64,000 nucleotides of DNA, from NCBI RefSeq assembly GCF_900128475.1, contig NZ_LT635837.1, positions 417,615 to 481,614 of the forward strand, in the 5' to 3' direction. Below are positions 37,092-45,986 of this stretch, piece after piece (the stretch's first letter is position 1; each line of letters starts with the position of its first letter). The DNA is from Mediterranea massiliensis. Lineage in GTDB: Bacteria; Bacteroidota; Bacteroidia; Bacteroidales; Bacteroidaceae. The position numbers and the translations under genes are program-made. Under the pieces are notes generated by a model. It did not search any database and was not told where the DNA came from. It worked only from the letters and a program-made list of their open reading frames with translations.

Positions 37092-37607
37092 ATGAGAAAA
37101 GCAAGCAGAGAAATGAACAGCGACTGGGCCTTGGACATCATGCACAAAGCCCCTTACATCACCGTCAGCTTCACAAGGCCGGACGGCACGGCATACGGCG
37201 TTCCACTTTCGTTGGCCTCCACCGACGACCACGTCTGGTACTTCCATTGCGCGCTGGAAGGAGAAAAGCTGGAAGCCATCGTGGCCCATCCCGAAGTGTG
37301 CCTTTCAGCCGTCACCAAATGCCAGCCCACCGTCGGTCCCAAGGACGGAAGCTTCACCCTGCAATACCGATCCGCCATGGCTTTCGGGAAAGCAGAGCTG
37401 GTAACGGATGAAGCAGAGAAGGTGCAGGCCCTCAAGGCAATCAGCCAACGGTTCCTGCCCCAACACATGGATGCCTTCGACGAAGCAGTCCGGAGAAGCC
37501 TCCACCGCACCGCCGTCGTGCGCATCACCTTGTCCGCCCCTCCTACCGGCAAACGCAAACAGTACGACGAGCAGGGAGAAGAAATGAAGTACGGACGGAT
37601 GGAGTGA
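37092..37607 (+). CDS. Pyridoxamine 5'-phosphate oxidase-like (NimA-type) flavoprotein
   Basis: 171 residues with a split-barrel FMN fold: YITVSFTRPDGTAYGVPLSLASTDDHVWYFHCALEGEKLEAIVAHPEVCLSAVTK, then FTLQYRSAMAFGKAELVTDEAEKVQALKAISQRF. It belongs to the COG3467 group that includes Nim nitroimidazole reductases of Bacteroides. The match is to the family fold, not specifically to a known nim allele, so drug resistance should not be assumed. The start is the methionine just before the conserved region. Confidence 0.82.
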   Translation: MRKASREMNSDWALDIMHKAPYITVSFTRPDGTAYGVPLSLASTDDHVWYFHCALEGEKLEAIVAHPEVCLSAVTKCQPTVGPKDGSFTLQYRSAMAFGKAELVTDEAEKVQALKAISQRFLPQHMDAFDEAVRRSLHRTAVVRITLSAPPTGKRKQYDEQGEEMKYGRME

Positions 37608-37637
37608 ACAATTTACCCCATATCTCCTCTTGAACAA

Positions 37638-38255
37638 TTAAAGCTCATCCAACTCTTCACCGCTCCGTTCCATAATATTGGCAGCCAGTTTGTCTGCAAC
37701 CTGAATGATGGTAACCAGGGGATAAAGCTTTTGGGAGGTATCAAAACATCGCTGGTCTTCATAACTGTTCATATTGATGCCCCATGCTCCCATGTGCCAA
37801 CGGATTGCCAGCATCTCATCGTCACTCAAGGCTATACCATTGCAGAGCAGCAGAATGACGGATTTCTCTCCGTGCCCCATGGGGAAGTTCTTGTAGGAAA
37901 CCTTATAACCCTCATTGTCCTCCCAAGTTCCTATGGCAGTTTTCTTCTTTTTCACTGTACGGAAATAGATGTCACTTTTGCAGACATCATGCAGCAGACT
38001 GGCTATTATCACACTTTCCCTTTCCACTTCTTTCTCCAGGCCGGGCTCGATGGCAGCCATTCCTTCCCACACCATCAGGGCAGCCTTGCAGGTATTCAGT
38101 GAATGCTGTACCAATCCTCCTTCCGTATTCAGGTGGTGATTGGCAGAAGCCGGAGCCGTAAAGAACCCCATGTTCTCCAGACCTTCCAGTAAATCTTCCA
38201 CTCCTTCACGATGAGTAGAGCGGAGCAATTCTATAAATTCTTCTTTAGTAGTCAT
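37638..38255 (-). CDS. HD-domain hydrolase
   Basis: 205 residues. The HD metal site is spread as in phosphohydrolases: HHLNTEGGLVQHSLNTCKAALMV, then ASLLHDVCKSDIYF (HD near 90), KNFPMGHGEKSVILLLCNGIALSDDEMLAIRWHMGAWG and a distal Asp in IIQVADKLAANI. It probably hydrolyses a nucleotide or nucleic-acid phosphate. It is convergent with the PPOX-family gene and has no close partner. Confidence 0.85.
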   Translation of the reverse strand: MTTKEEFIELLRSTHREGVEDLLEGLENMGFFTAPASANHHLNTEGGLVQHSLNTCKAALMVWEGMAAIEPGLEKEVERESVIIASLLHDVCKSDIYFRTVKKKKTAIGTWEDNEGYKVSYKNFPMGHGEKSVILLLCNGIALSDDEMLAIRWHMGAWGINMNSYEDQRCFDTSQKLYPLVTIIQVADKLAANIMERSGEELDEL

Positions 38256-38568
38256 CTTAGCACTGTTTTCTTAATTCAGTGCCTAAAGTTATGGAAAAAA
38301 TTGGCTCCATAATCTCCTATGAAGAAAAATAAAACTGAATCTGCATGGAATGCCATTTTATCATATGAGAAGGAAACAATAGAGGGGAATAGAACATTCA
38401 TAAAAAACAGCTGAAAAATCAGCATGAATAAAGTCCTCAGTCAGAGAGAAAGGTTTCATGAGTTATAAAATAATCATGCAATAAAAATCGTATAAGGCAC
38501 AAGGATTGGCAAATAAAAAAACAACTTTATAACAAGTACGTTAGAACTAAAATCTTTAACTTTGTAAT
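38256..38568. other. Gene-free AT-rich stretch
   Basis: No credible gene. A TAACTTTG element at 38557-38564 ends five bases before the next ATG, so a transcript from it would be nearly leaderless. The rest shows no repeats or strong hairpins that I can name. Confidence 0.5.
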
Positions 38569-39006
38569 ATGGTTCAAGACGAATTCCAATTTTATAAGCC
38601 ATGTAAGTTCTTGCAACCTTACGTCAGGTACTATTGGGTATTCAAAAGCTATCAACCGCTGAATACCCTTACTTTTCCTATTGGCTGTCCTCAAATCATT
38701 TTCCATAAGCGAACACCGCTTTATATTCTGGAGTTGAAAACCGCCCAATCGGGATTTACCATTAGCGGTCAGGTTAATTATCCTTCCCATTTATATGTGG
38801 ATGGGAATGTGGAAATGATTGTGGTTGTGTTTCAGCCATACGTTCTAAAAGCCTTCTTGAATCTACCCATATCCTTATTGCACAATCAAGAGATTTCCGG
38901 TTATGACCTTGAAAACGCAGAATTAAAACAACTGGCTGCGCAAATCTTTGACTGTGAAGATGCCAATTCATGTATTACAAGAATAACCGGCTTACCTTTG
39001 CTCTGA
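38569..39006 (+). pseudogene. Truncated AraC-type regulator (N-terminal ligand domain only)
   Basis: 145 residues match the DUF6597-type N-terminal domain of Bacteroides AraC regulators: FQFYKPCKFLQPYVRYYWVFKSYQPLNTLTFPIGCPQIIFHKRTPLYI ... GQVNYPSHLYVDGNVEMIVVVFQPYVLKAFLNLPISLLHNQEISGYDLENAELKQLAAQIFD. Intact proteins continue for about 120 residues into two HTH motifs. Here the frame stops 14 codons later, just before the chloramphenicol acetyltransferase-like gene. So it has no DNA-binding domain and probably marks an old recombination joint. Confidence 0.8.
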
Positions 39007-39017
39007 CTAAACTTAAA

Positions 39018-39650
39018 ATGAATGATAAAATGAAAGAAGTGAATCCAAAAGAAACGACCCGTGCCTATGCATTTGAATTGTGGATGAATGCCCCCATGCC
39101 TATGCTCACCTTTTTCAAGACCATAGATGTTACTCGTCTGACCCGTATCAGCAAACGGACAAGGCTAAAATTCAATATGTTGATGTGCTGGTGCATCGGA
39201 CGGGCTGCAAGCGACATAAAAGAGTTCTATATGCTTCCTGTTGGCAGAAAATTAATGCAATTCGACAACCTTGCCGTCTGTACCATTGTAACCAATCGGG
39301 AGGGCGAAGTCAGTTCCTGCGATATTCCGTTCTCCGATAATTTGCAGCAGTTCAATGCTGATTATCTGAGACTGACGAAGCAAGTTTCTGAAAGTTGCCA
39401 GAATCATGACCTGACGGACAGCATGGTCATCGGTACATCTGCTCTTGCACAATATGAGATAGATGGGGCGGTAGGCATGTACAGCGGTGTGTTCAATAAT
39501 CCGTTTTTAATCTGGGGTAAATACAAACGGGGGTTATGGAAGCGTACATTGACTGTCTCTTTTCAATTTCACCATACACAAATGGATGGCGCGCATGCTT
39601 CCCGTTTTTTGGAAAATCTGCAAAAAGAAATCAAGAACTTGGAAGTATAA
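39018..39650 (+). CDS. Chloramphenicol acetyltransferase-like protein (CatA family)
   Basis: 210 residues, the usual CAT length. The catalytic motif is FQFHHTQMDGAHASRFLENLQ near residue 190, equal to the HHxxxDG of CatA; the N-terminal part (YAFELWMNAPMPMLTFFKTIDVTRL) and TCSFQFHH-type final strand fit the trimeric fold. The substrate need not be chloramphenicol; some Bacteroides homologues are uncharacterised. I start it at the first Met after the AraC fragment stop. TACCTTTG (38993-39000), inside the truncated gene, may be its -7 element. An inverted repeat at 39879-39916 may end transcription. Confidence 0.78.
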   Translation: MNDKMKEVNPKETTRAYAFELWMNAPMPMLTFFKTIDVTRLTRISKRTRLKFNMLMCWCIGRAASDIKEFYMLPVGRKLMQFDNLAVCTIVTNREGEVSSCDIPFSDNLQQFNADYLRLTKQVSESCQNHDLTDSMVIGTSALAQYEIDGAVGMYSGVFNNPFLIWGKYKRGLWKRTLTVSFQFHHTQMDGAHASRFLENLQKEIKNLEV

Positions 39651-40120
39651 TCAGGAACAAATACTATCTTTGCAATACTAACTAAAATCAGGCTACGTTA
39701 TTTTAATTCTATTTGTGGAATGATTAGATACTATTTGAATATTGTTTTTAGATACCACAAATAGAAAGTTATTAAAGCTATGATAAAAAGCTAGATAAGG
39801 CATCTTAATCGCTATGTAAAGATAATAGTAAAATAATAGCAAACGACCCAATTTTTACGGAATATTTCCAAGAAAAGACAATGATTTAATGGCGTTTAAA
39901 CTCCATTAAATCATTGTTTGAATATCACTCGAAAAATCTAATATTGTCACATTTTGTTTTGGAAACCAATTTGTTAAAATAACACATTTCGATTTGGGAA
40001 AGTCACACAAAGCGATTTGCGTTTTTTAATCGTTACAGAAGATTTTCCCGATTTTCCTGTAACGATTTAGTAACGGAACTTTGTCAGAAGTGGCATTTTA
40101 ATGGGGGAATAGAGCATTTA

Positions 40121-40156
40121 TTAAAAAAGAAAAACCCGCTGATTTTCAGCGGGTTT
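40121..40156 (-). terminator. Original tRNA-Ser terminator, now cut off from its gene
   Basis: AAACCCGCTGA (40132-40142) pairs with TCAGCGGGTTT (40146-40156). On the minus strand it is followed by TTCTTTTTT. It is 12 bp beyond the left att core, where the chromosome would have followed the tRNA-Ser gene before integration. Confidence 0.75.
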
Positions 40157-40167
40157 CCAATTCATTA

Positions 40168-40180
40168 GCGGAGAGACAGG
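40168..40180. repeat. Left attachment core of the element
   Basis: GCGGAGAGACAGG, identical over 13 bp with the tRNA-Ser 3' end copy at 55424-55436. Sequence beyond the core diverges on both sides. Confidence 0.85.
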
Positions 40181-40339
40181 CTCTCAAACCTACATATTCA
40201 AGAAATATCATAAAATTACAAATTACTGATAATCACACACAATTTGGAATACATAGTAAATCTAAATCTTTCTGAATATCTTTTGCTATTCCAAATATTG
40301 GGTGTATATTTGGGTGTAGAATTTCAAACGCACCCAATT

Positions 40340-41623
40340 ATGAATATCAAACGAAACATCATTTTTGCATTGGAAAGCCGGAAAAAGAACGGTGTGCCAA
40401 TTGTGGAGAATGTCCCCATCCGTATGCGCGTCATATACGCAAGCCAGCGCATTGAGTTTACAACGGGTTACCGCATCGATGTAGCCAAATGGGATTCCGA
40501 CAAGCAGCGAGTAAAGAACGGGTGTACCAACAAACTAAAGCAAAGTGCATCTGAAATCAATGCCGATCTGCTGAAATACTATGCCGAAATTCAAAATGTG
40601 TTCAAGGAGTTTGAGGTACAGGAAACCATGCCAACTACCCAACAACTAAAGGATGCATTCAACCTGCGGATGAAGAATGCCAACGAAGAACAGCAGGAAG
40701 AAGCACAGATAAGTTTTTGGGAGGTGTTCGATGAATTTGTAAAAGAATGCGGCAATCAGAATAACTGGACTGAATCCACATACGAAAAGTTTGCAGCCGT
40801 AAAAAATCACCTTAAAGAGTTCAAGGAAGATTTAACCTTTGAATATTTCAATGAATTCGGACTGAACGAATATGTCAATTTCCTGCGCGACAAGAAAGAC
40901 ATGAGAAACAGTACCATCGGTAAACAAATGGGATTCCTCAAATGGTTCCTGCGCTGGAGCTTCAAGAAAGGACATCATCAGAACATTGCATACGATACGT
41001 TCAAACCGAAACTGAAAACCACCTCGAAAAAAGTAATCTTCCTGACTTGGGATGAACTGAACAAGCTGAAAGACTACCAGATACCCAAGGATAAGCAATA
41101 CCTGGAACGTGTGCGTGATGTTTTCCTGTTCTGCTGCTTTACGAGTTTGCGGTATTCGGATGTTCGCAATCTGAAAAGAAGCGATGTGAAGTCCGACCAC
41201 ATCGAAATAACCACAGTCAAGACTGCCGACAGCCTGACGATTGAACTGAACAAATACAGCAAAGCCATACTGGACAAATACAAGGACATCCATTTCGAGA
41301 ATTACATGGCTCTGCCCGTCATCAGCAACCAGAAGATGAACGATTACCTGAAAGAGCTGGGCGAACTGGCAGAAATTAACGAACCTATACGTGAAACCTA
41401 CTACAAAGGAAATGAACGTATAGATGAAGTTACACCGAAATACGCATTACTCAGCACACATGCAGGAAGAAGGACATTCATCTGTAATGCACTGGCTCTC
41501 GGTATTCCTGCACAGGTTGTAATGAAATGGACAGGGCACAGTGATTATAAAGCCATGAAGCCTTACATTGACATAGCAGATGATATTAAGGCCAATGCAA
41601 TGAACAAGTTTAACCAACTCTAA
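40340..41623 (+). CDS. Tyrosine recombinase (element integrase)
   Basis: 427 residues from MNIKRNIIFALESRKKNG; the longer upstream frame is not needed. An Arm-binding-like N terminus and SAM-like core-binding domain (about 110-200) precede the catalytic domain with Arg in CCFTSLRYSDVRNLKRSDV, HAGRRTFICNALALGI (H-x-x-R) and the nucleophile Tyr in MKPYIDIADD. It is 160 bp from the left att core, the usual place for an NBU/CTn integrase acting at a tRNA 3' end. Confidence 0.95.
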   Translation: MNIKRNIIFALESRKKNGVPIVENVPIRMRVIYASQRIEFTTGYRIDVAKWDSDKQRVKNGCTNKLKQSASEINADLLKYYAEIQNVFKEFEVQETMPTTQQLKDAFNLRMKNANEEQQEEAQISFWEVFDEFVKECGNQNNWTESTYEKFAAVKNHLKEFKEDLTFEYFNEFGLNEYVNFLRDKKDMRNSTIGKQMGFLKWFLRWSFKKGHHQNIAYDTFKPKLKTTSKKVIFLTWDELNKLKDYQIPKDKQYLERVRDVFLFCCFTSLRYSDVRNLKRSDVKSDHIEITTVKTADSLTIELNKYSKAILDKYKDIHFENYMALPVISNQKMNDYLKELGELAEINEPIRETYYKGNERIDEVTPKYALLSTHAGRRTFICNALALGIPAQVVMKWTGHSDYKAMKPYIDIADDIKANAMNKFNQL

Positions 41624-41689
41624 AAGTATCAGTCAGTTTCACAGATTATCCATTATTAGAGTTATCTTTGTTAAGTAATAGTTAGTGAT

Positions 41690-42094
41690 ATGGAAAATAA
41701 CAACGAACATAATATAAAGAAAGGTCATTTTGATGCCTTTGTCCATGCTGTCGGTTCGGAAATAGAACAGGCACAAATCCGGTTAATTACCGCAGCCAAT
41801 GCCCAGATGTTGTTCCATTACTGGAAAATGGGCAACTATATACTGTATCATCAAAACCTGCATGGGTGGGGAGGTAAAATTATCAAGAAGTTGGCGCAGG
41901 CAATCCGATTCAATTACCCGGAAAAGAAAGGATATTCGGAGCGTAATCTTACTTATATGTGCCAGTTTGCCCGTTTATATCCGTTAAATGTACTTCGTAG
42001 TTTTATTGAAACAGATTCAATACTGTCTGTCCCCAATATTCAAAACATTACTAATCAAAATAGAAATTCAAGCAAAATAATATGCAGGAGATAA
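41690..42094 (+). pseudogene. DUF1016 (YhcG-like) nuclease gene, N-terminal fragment
   Basis: 134 residues; MENNNEHNIKKGHFDAFVHAVGSEIEQAQIRLITAANAQMLFHYWKMGNYILYHQNLHGWGGKIIKKLAQAIRFNYPEKKGYSERNLTYMCQFARLYP is the DUF1016 N-terminal domain. After about residue 122 the family sequence stops (NQNRNSSKIICRR). The C-terminal nuclease half reappears at about 47376, so the macrolide cassette splits the gene; about 100 or more middle residues are lost. Intact members are about 350 residues, PD-(D/E)XK proteins found often on Bacteroides mobile elements. Confidence 0.85.
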
Positions 42095-42099
42095 TATCA

Positions 42100-43317
42100 A
42101 TGGAAAAATACAACAATTGGAAACTTAAGTTTTATACAATATGGGCAGGGCAGGCAGTATCATTAATCACTAGTGCCATCCTGCAAATGGCGATTATTTT
42201 TTACCTTACAGAGAAAACAGGATCTGCGATGGTCTTGTCTATGGCTTCACTAGTAGGTTTTTTACCCTATGCGGTCTTTGGACCAGCCATTGGTGTATTA
42301 GTGGATCGTCATGATAGGAAGAAGATAATGATTGGTGCTGATTTAATTATCGCAGCAGCTGGGGCAGTGCTTGCTATTGTTGCATTGTATATGGAGCTAC
42401 CTATCTGGATGGTTATGGTAGTATTGTTTATCCGTAGCATTGGAACGGCTTTTCATACCCCAGCACTCAATGCTGTTACGCCACTTTTAGTACCAGAAGA
42501 ACAGCTTACGAAATGTGCAGGCTATAGTCAGTCTTTACAGTCTATAAGCTATATTGTTAGTCCGGCGGTTGCAGCATTGTTATATTCCGTTTGGGGATTA
42601 AATGCTATTATTGCCATCGATGTATTGGGGGCAGTGATGGCGTCTATTACGGTAGCAATTGTACGTATTCCTAAGCTGGGCGTTCAAGTGCAAAGCTTGA
42701 AACCAAATTTCATAAGAGAAATGAAAGAAGGAATTGTCGTACTGAGACAAAACAAAGGATTATTTGCCTTATTACTCTTAGGAACACTATATACTTTTGT
42801 TTATATGCCAATTAATGCACTATTTCCTTTAATAAGCATGGAATACTTTAATGGAACACCTGTGCATATTTCTATTACCGAAATCGCTTTTGCATCTGGA
42901 ATGCTAGTAGGAGGCTTACTATTGGGGAGATTAGGAAGTTTCAAAAAGCGTGTACTACTAATAACAGGTTCATTTTTTATCATGGGGGCCAGTTTAGCCG
43001 TTTCAGGAATACTTCCTACAAGTGGATTTGTTATATTTGTAATTTGCTGTGCAATAATGGGGCTTTCGGTGCCATTTTATAGCGGCGTGCAAACAGCTCT
43101 TTTTCAGGAGAAAATTAAACCTGAATATTTAGGACGTGTATTTTCTTTGACTGGTAGTATCATGTCACTTGCTATGCCAATTGGATTAATTCTTTCTGGG
43201 TTCTTTGCTGATAGAATCGGTGTAAATTATTGGTTTTTACTATCAGGTATTTTAATTATTTGCATTGCCATAGCTTGCCCGATGATAACTGAGATTAGGA
43301 AATTAGATTTAAAATAA
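42100..43317 (+). CDS. mef: Macrolide efflux MFS transporter, Mef family
   Basis: 405 residues, the exact length of Mef(A)/Mef(E). MEKYNNWKLKFYTIWAGQAVSLITSAILQMAIIFYLTEKTGSAMVLSMASLVGFLPYAVFGPAIGVLVDRHDRKKIMIGADL is nearly the Gram-positive Mef sequence by memory, with scattered substitutions. Twelve helices in two six-helix halves; motif A in GVLVDRHDRKKI. Exports 14- and 15-membered macrolides. Start: the second ATG, after AGGAGATAATATCA, fits. Low GC and codon use unlike the chromosome point to a Firmicutes origin. It is followed by msr(D), as in MEGA elements. The allele (En2 or other) needs alignment. Confidence 0.95.
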   Translation: MEKYNNWKLKFYTIWAGQAVSLITSAILQMAIIFYLTEKTGSAMVLSMASLVGFLPYAVFGPAIGVLVDRHDRKKIMIGADLIIAAAGAVLAIVALYMELPIWMVMVVLFIRSIGTAFHTPALNAVTPLLVPEEQLTKCAGYSQSLQSISYIVSPAVAALLYSVWGLNAIIAIDVLGAVMASITVAIVRIPKLGVQVQSLKPNFIREMKEGIVVLRQNKGLFALLLLGTLYTFVYMPINALFPLISMEYFNGTPVHISITEIAFASGMLVGGLLLGRLGSFKKRVLLITGSFFIMGASLAVSGILPTSGFVIFVICCAIMGLSVPFYSGVQTALFQEKIKPEYLGRVFSLTGSIMSLAMPIGLILSGFFADRIGVNYWFLLSGILIICIAIACPMITEIRKLDLK

Positions 43318-43337
43318 ACAATATTGGAGGGATATTT

Positions 43338-43358
43338 ATGTATCTTATTTTCATGTAA
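43338..43358 (+). CDS. MsrDL leader peptide (MYLIFM)
   Basis: Seven codons ATG TAT CTT ATT TTC ATG TAA encode MYLIFM, the leader known to stall ribosomes when a macrolide is bound and so permit msr(D) expression. It has a good RBS (GGAGG, 7 bp upstream). It is far too short for automatic gene calls. The 100 bp between mef and msr(D) with the hairpin downstream forms the regulatory region. Confidence 0.88.
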   Translation: MYLIFM

Positions 43359-43374
43359 TTCTTCCTGCTAAAAT

Positions 43375-43392
43375 CGCAGGGTTTTCCCTGCG
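43375..43392 (+). promoter_or_regulatory. Attenuator hairpin between MsrDL and msr(D)
   Basis: CGCAGGG (43375-43381) pairs with CCCTGCG (43386-43392) around TTTT, 17 bp after the leader stop codon. In known MEGA elements the corresponding hairpin is the attenuator that drug-stalled ribosomes relieve. Confidence 0.75.
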
Positions 43393-43437
43393 TACAAGCA
43401 AATGAAAACATGCGATTATAGACAGGAGGAAAATTTT

Positions 43438-44901
43438 ATGGAATTGATATTAAAAGCTAAAGACATTCGTGTGGAATTCAAAGGACGCGATGTTTTAGAT
43501 ATAGAAGAATTAGAAATATATGATTATGACCGTATTGGTTTAGTAGGAGCAAATGGTGCTGGAAAAAGCACTTTACTCAGGGTACTTTTAGGAGAATTAA
43601 CTCCCCCAGGATGTAAAATGAATCGTCTGGGTGAACTTGCCTATATTCCCCAGTTGGACGAGGTAACTTTGCAGGTGGAAAAAGATTTTGCACTTGTAGG
43701 CAAGCTCGGTGTTGAGCAATTAGATATACAGACCATGAGCGGTGGTGAAGAAACAAGGCTTAAAATAGCACAGGCCTTATCGGCACAGGTTCATGGTATT
43801 TTAGCGGATGAACCTACGAGCCATTTAGACCGTGAAGGAATTGATTTTCTAATTGGACAACTAAAATATTTTACAGGTGCACTGTTAGTTATTAGCCATG
43901 ACCGATATTTTCTTGATGAGGTAGTAGATAAAATATGGGAGCTGAAAGATTGCAAAATCACTGAGTATTGGGGAAACTATTCTGATTATCTTCGCCAGAA
44001 AGAGGAAGAACGCAAGAGTCAAGCTGCAGAATACGAACAATTTATTGCGGAACGTGCCCGATTGGAAAGGGCTGCGGAGGAAAAGCGAAAACAGGCTCGT
44101 AAAATAGAACAGAAGGCGAAAGGTGCTTCAAAGAAAAAAAGTACTGAAGGCGGAGGGCGTTTAGCTCATCAAAAATCAATAGGAAGTAAGGAAAAAAAGA
44201 TGCATAATGCCGCTAAATCCCTAGAGCACAGGATTGCAGCCTTAGGAAATGTAGAAGCTCCGGAAGACATTCGCAGAATTCGTTTCAGGCAAAGTAAAGC
44301 ATTGGAGCTCCATAATCCATACCCTATAGTCGGTACGGAAATTAATAAAATATTTGGGGATAAGGCACTGTTTGAAAATGCATCTTTTCAAATTCCTCTA
44401 GGAGCAAAAGTGGCGTTAACTGGTGGTAATGGAACCGGAAAAACAACTTTAATCCGAATGATCTTAAACCATGAAGAAGGAATTTCTATTTCACCTAAGG
44501 CAAAAATAGGTTACTTTGCACAAAATGGTTACAAGTACAACAGTAATCAGAATGTTATGGAGTTTATGAAGGAGGATTGTGATTACAATGTTTCAGAAAT
44601 TCGTTCCGTGCTTGCATCCATGGGGTTTAAGCAGAACGATATTGGAAAAAGCTTATCTATTTTAAGCGGTGGCGAAATTATGAAATTATTGCTAGCTAAA
44701 ATGCTTATGGGTAGATATAACATCCTACTAATGGATGAACCCAGTAACTTCCTTGACATACCAAGCCTGGAGGCCTTGGAAATACTAATGAAGGAATATG
44801 CAGGAACGATCATGTTTATCACCCATGACAAACGGTTACTTGAAAATGTGGCTGATGTAATTTATGAAATTAAAGATAAGAAATTAAACTTAGTCCGATA
44901 A
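43438..44901 (+). CDS. msr(D): ABC-F ribosomal protection protein Msr(D)
   Basis: 487 residues, the length of Msr(D)/Mel. The start [47 protein letters not shown] is correct; 12 codons before it contain the RBS. Two ABC domains without membrane helices: Walker A GANGAGKS (37-44) and GGNGTGKT (near 325), signatures TMSGGEE and ILSGGE, Walker [12 protein letters not shown] and [11 protein letters not shown]. The highly charged interdomain linker (about 190-265) is the antibiotic-resistance domain that reaches the peptidyl-transferase region and displaces macrolides. It works with mef in one transcript. Confidence 0.96.
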   Translation: MELILKAKDIRVEFKGRDVLDIEELEIYDYDRIGLVGANGAGKSTLLRVLLGELTPPGCKMNRLGELAYIPQLDEVTLQVEKDFALVGKLGVEQLDIQTMSGGEETRLKIAQALSAQVHGILADEPTSHLDREGIDFLIGQLKYFTGALLVISHDRYFLDEVVDKIWELKDCKITEYWGNYSDYLRQKEEERKSQAAEYEQFIAERARLERAAEEKRKQARKIEQKAKGASKKKSTEGGGRLAHQKSIGSKEKKMHNAAKSLEHRIAALGNVEAPEDIRRIRFRQSKALELHNPYPIVGTEINKIFGDKALFENASFQIPLGAKVALTGGNGTGKTTLIRMILNHEEGISISPKAKIGYFAQNGYKYNSNQNVMEFMKEDCDYNVSEIRSVLASMGFKQNDIGKSLSILSGGEIMKLLLAKMLMGRYNILLMDEPSNFLDIPSLEALEILMKEYAGTIMFITHDKRLLENVADVIYEIKDKKLNLVR

Positions 44902-45004
44902 TTATTTTACTTTTCGTATTTGACAGATCGTAAGTAGGCCGTGAAAGAGGTTATTGATTTTAACTAAACGTTAAGTAGGTTAGACCTCTAATCAGAAAAA
45001 ATAA

Positions 45005-45035
45005 GGCCTTCAAGATGAATTTTGAAGGCCCTCTT
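45005..45035 (+). terminator. Terminator after msr(D)
   Basis: GGCCTTCAA (45005-45013) pairs with TTGAAGGCC (45022-45030), loop of eight, then CTCTTTCC. It lies about 100 bp after the msr(D) stop and before the nucleotidyltransferase gene. Confidence 0.7.
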
Positions 45036-45131
45036 TCCATAGAAATATACGTAAAGCATAAGGAACACATGGCAAAAAAGGCGTTTCTCAGCATGGGATA
45101 TAGCTTTTGATATTGAAAGGAGTGATTCAGT

Positions 45132-45986
45132 ATGATAGATAATATTATTCAATCAGTGACAGAAAAATTATCCTCTTTGCCTTATATAGAAGGCATCGTA
45201 TTAGGGAGTTCCCGTGCAAGAGGCACCCATACAGAGGATTCTGATATAGATATCGGAATCTATTACAATTCAGAATCATTTGACCTGACAGCGATTAATC
45301 AAATTGCTACAGAATTGGATGATGAGAATAGAAACAACCTTGTTGTACCTCCCGGAGCGTGGGGTGATTGGATCAATGGCGGCGGATGGTTAGTTATGAA
45401 CGGGTATCATGTTGATTTGATTTTACGTGATATAAAACGGGTGGAACAAATAATCAAGGATACGGAGCAAGGAATTGTTACTGCAAATTATCAGACCGGG
45501 CATCCCCATGGTTATATAAGTGCTATGTATCGTGGAGAATTGGCTATCAGCAAGATACAATATGCTAAAAATGAAAGCTTATGCGAATTAAAAAATCAGG
45601 CGGAAATTTACCCTGGTGCTCTAAAGAAGAGCTTGATAAACTTTTTTATATTTGAAGCAGAGTTCTCTTTAATGTTTGTAAAAGCAAATGCGGGAGCAGA
45701 GGATAAATATTATATTGCAGGCCATGTTTTTCGTATTATTTCATGCTTAAATCAAGTACTATTTGCATGCAATAATGCTTATTGCATTAACGAAAAGAAA
45801 GCTATAAAACTGCTTGAAACTTTTGAATATAAACCTGAAAAATATGCCGAAAGGGTTAATCATATTTTTGAAGTACTCGGTCTTTCACTTTTTGAATGCT
45901 ACGATATGACCGAGAAGCTTTATAAAGAAGTGAAAAAAATTGCAACGGAGATAAATAACTTTTTAAACGAGGGGGAATTCAGATGA
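45132..45986 (+). CDS. Nucleotidyltransferase-domain protein (Firmicutes-type)
   Basis: 284 residues of low GC. The nucleotidyltransferase motif is IVLGSSRARGTHTEDSDIDIGIYY (GS at 25-26, catalytic carboxylates D38 and D40), with a third carboxylate in YHVDLILRD (D95). The C-terminal half is helical. Antibiotic adenylyltransferases share the fold, but this is not the short LinA/Lnu(A) type and not clearly ANT(6); resistance is unproven. RBS AAGGAG precedes the ATG. Its last four bases overlap the methyltransferase start, so they form one operon. Such a pair occurs near aadE-type genes in Firmicutes; aadE itself is missing. Confidence 0.8.
   Translation: MIDNIIQSVTEKLSSLPYIEGIVLGSSRARGTHTEDSDIDIGIYYNSESFDLTAINQIATELDDENRNNLVVPPGAWGDWINGGGWLVMNGYHVDLILRDIKRVEQIIKDTEQGIVTANYQTGHPHGYISAMYRGELAISKIQYAKNESLCELKNQAEIYPGALKKSLINFFIFEAEFSLMFVKANAGAEDKYYIAGHVFRIISCLNQVLFACNNAYCINEKKAIKLLETFEYKPEKYAERVNHIFEVLGLSLFECYDMTEKLYKEVKKIATEINNFLNEGEFR

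Larger units (their letters stand above)
39651..40339. other. Gene-free stretch containing inverted repeats and the left att core
   Basis: No gene. Notable pieces: a 14-bp perfect inverted repeat (39879-39892 with 39903-39916), a second stem of 11 bp (40028-40038 with 40057-40067), the minus-strand terminator at 40132-40156, and the 13-bp att core at 40168-40180. The part after 40180 belongs to the integrated element and leads to the integrase gene. Confidence 0.7.

Noticed and set aside
37092-37607. nim nitroimidazole resistance gene
   Set aside because: Only the broad PPOX/NimA fold is visible; no specific allele match can be claimed by eye.
45132-45986. linAN2/lnu(A) lincosamide nucleotidyltransferase of NBU2
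   Set aside because: LinA-type proteins are about 160 residues; this protein has 284 and a different C-terminal half.
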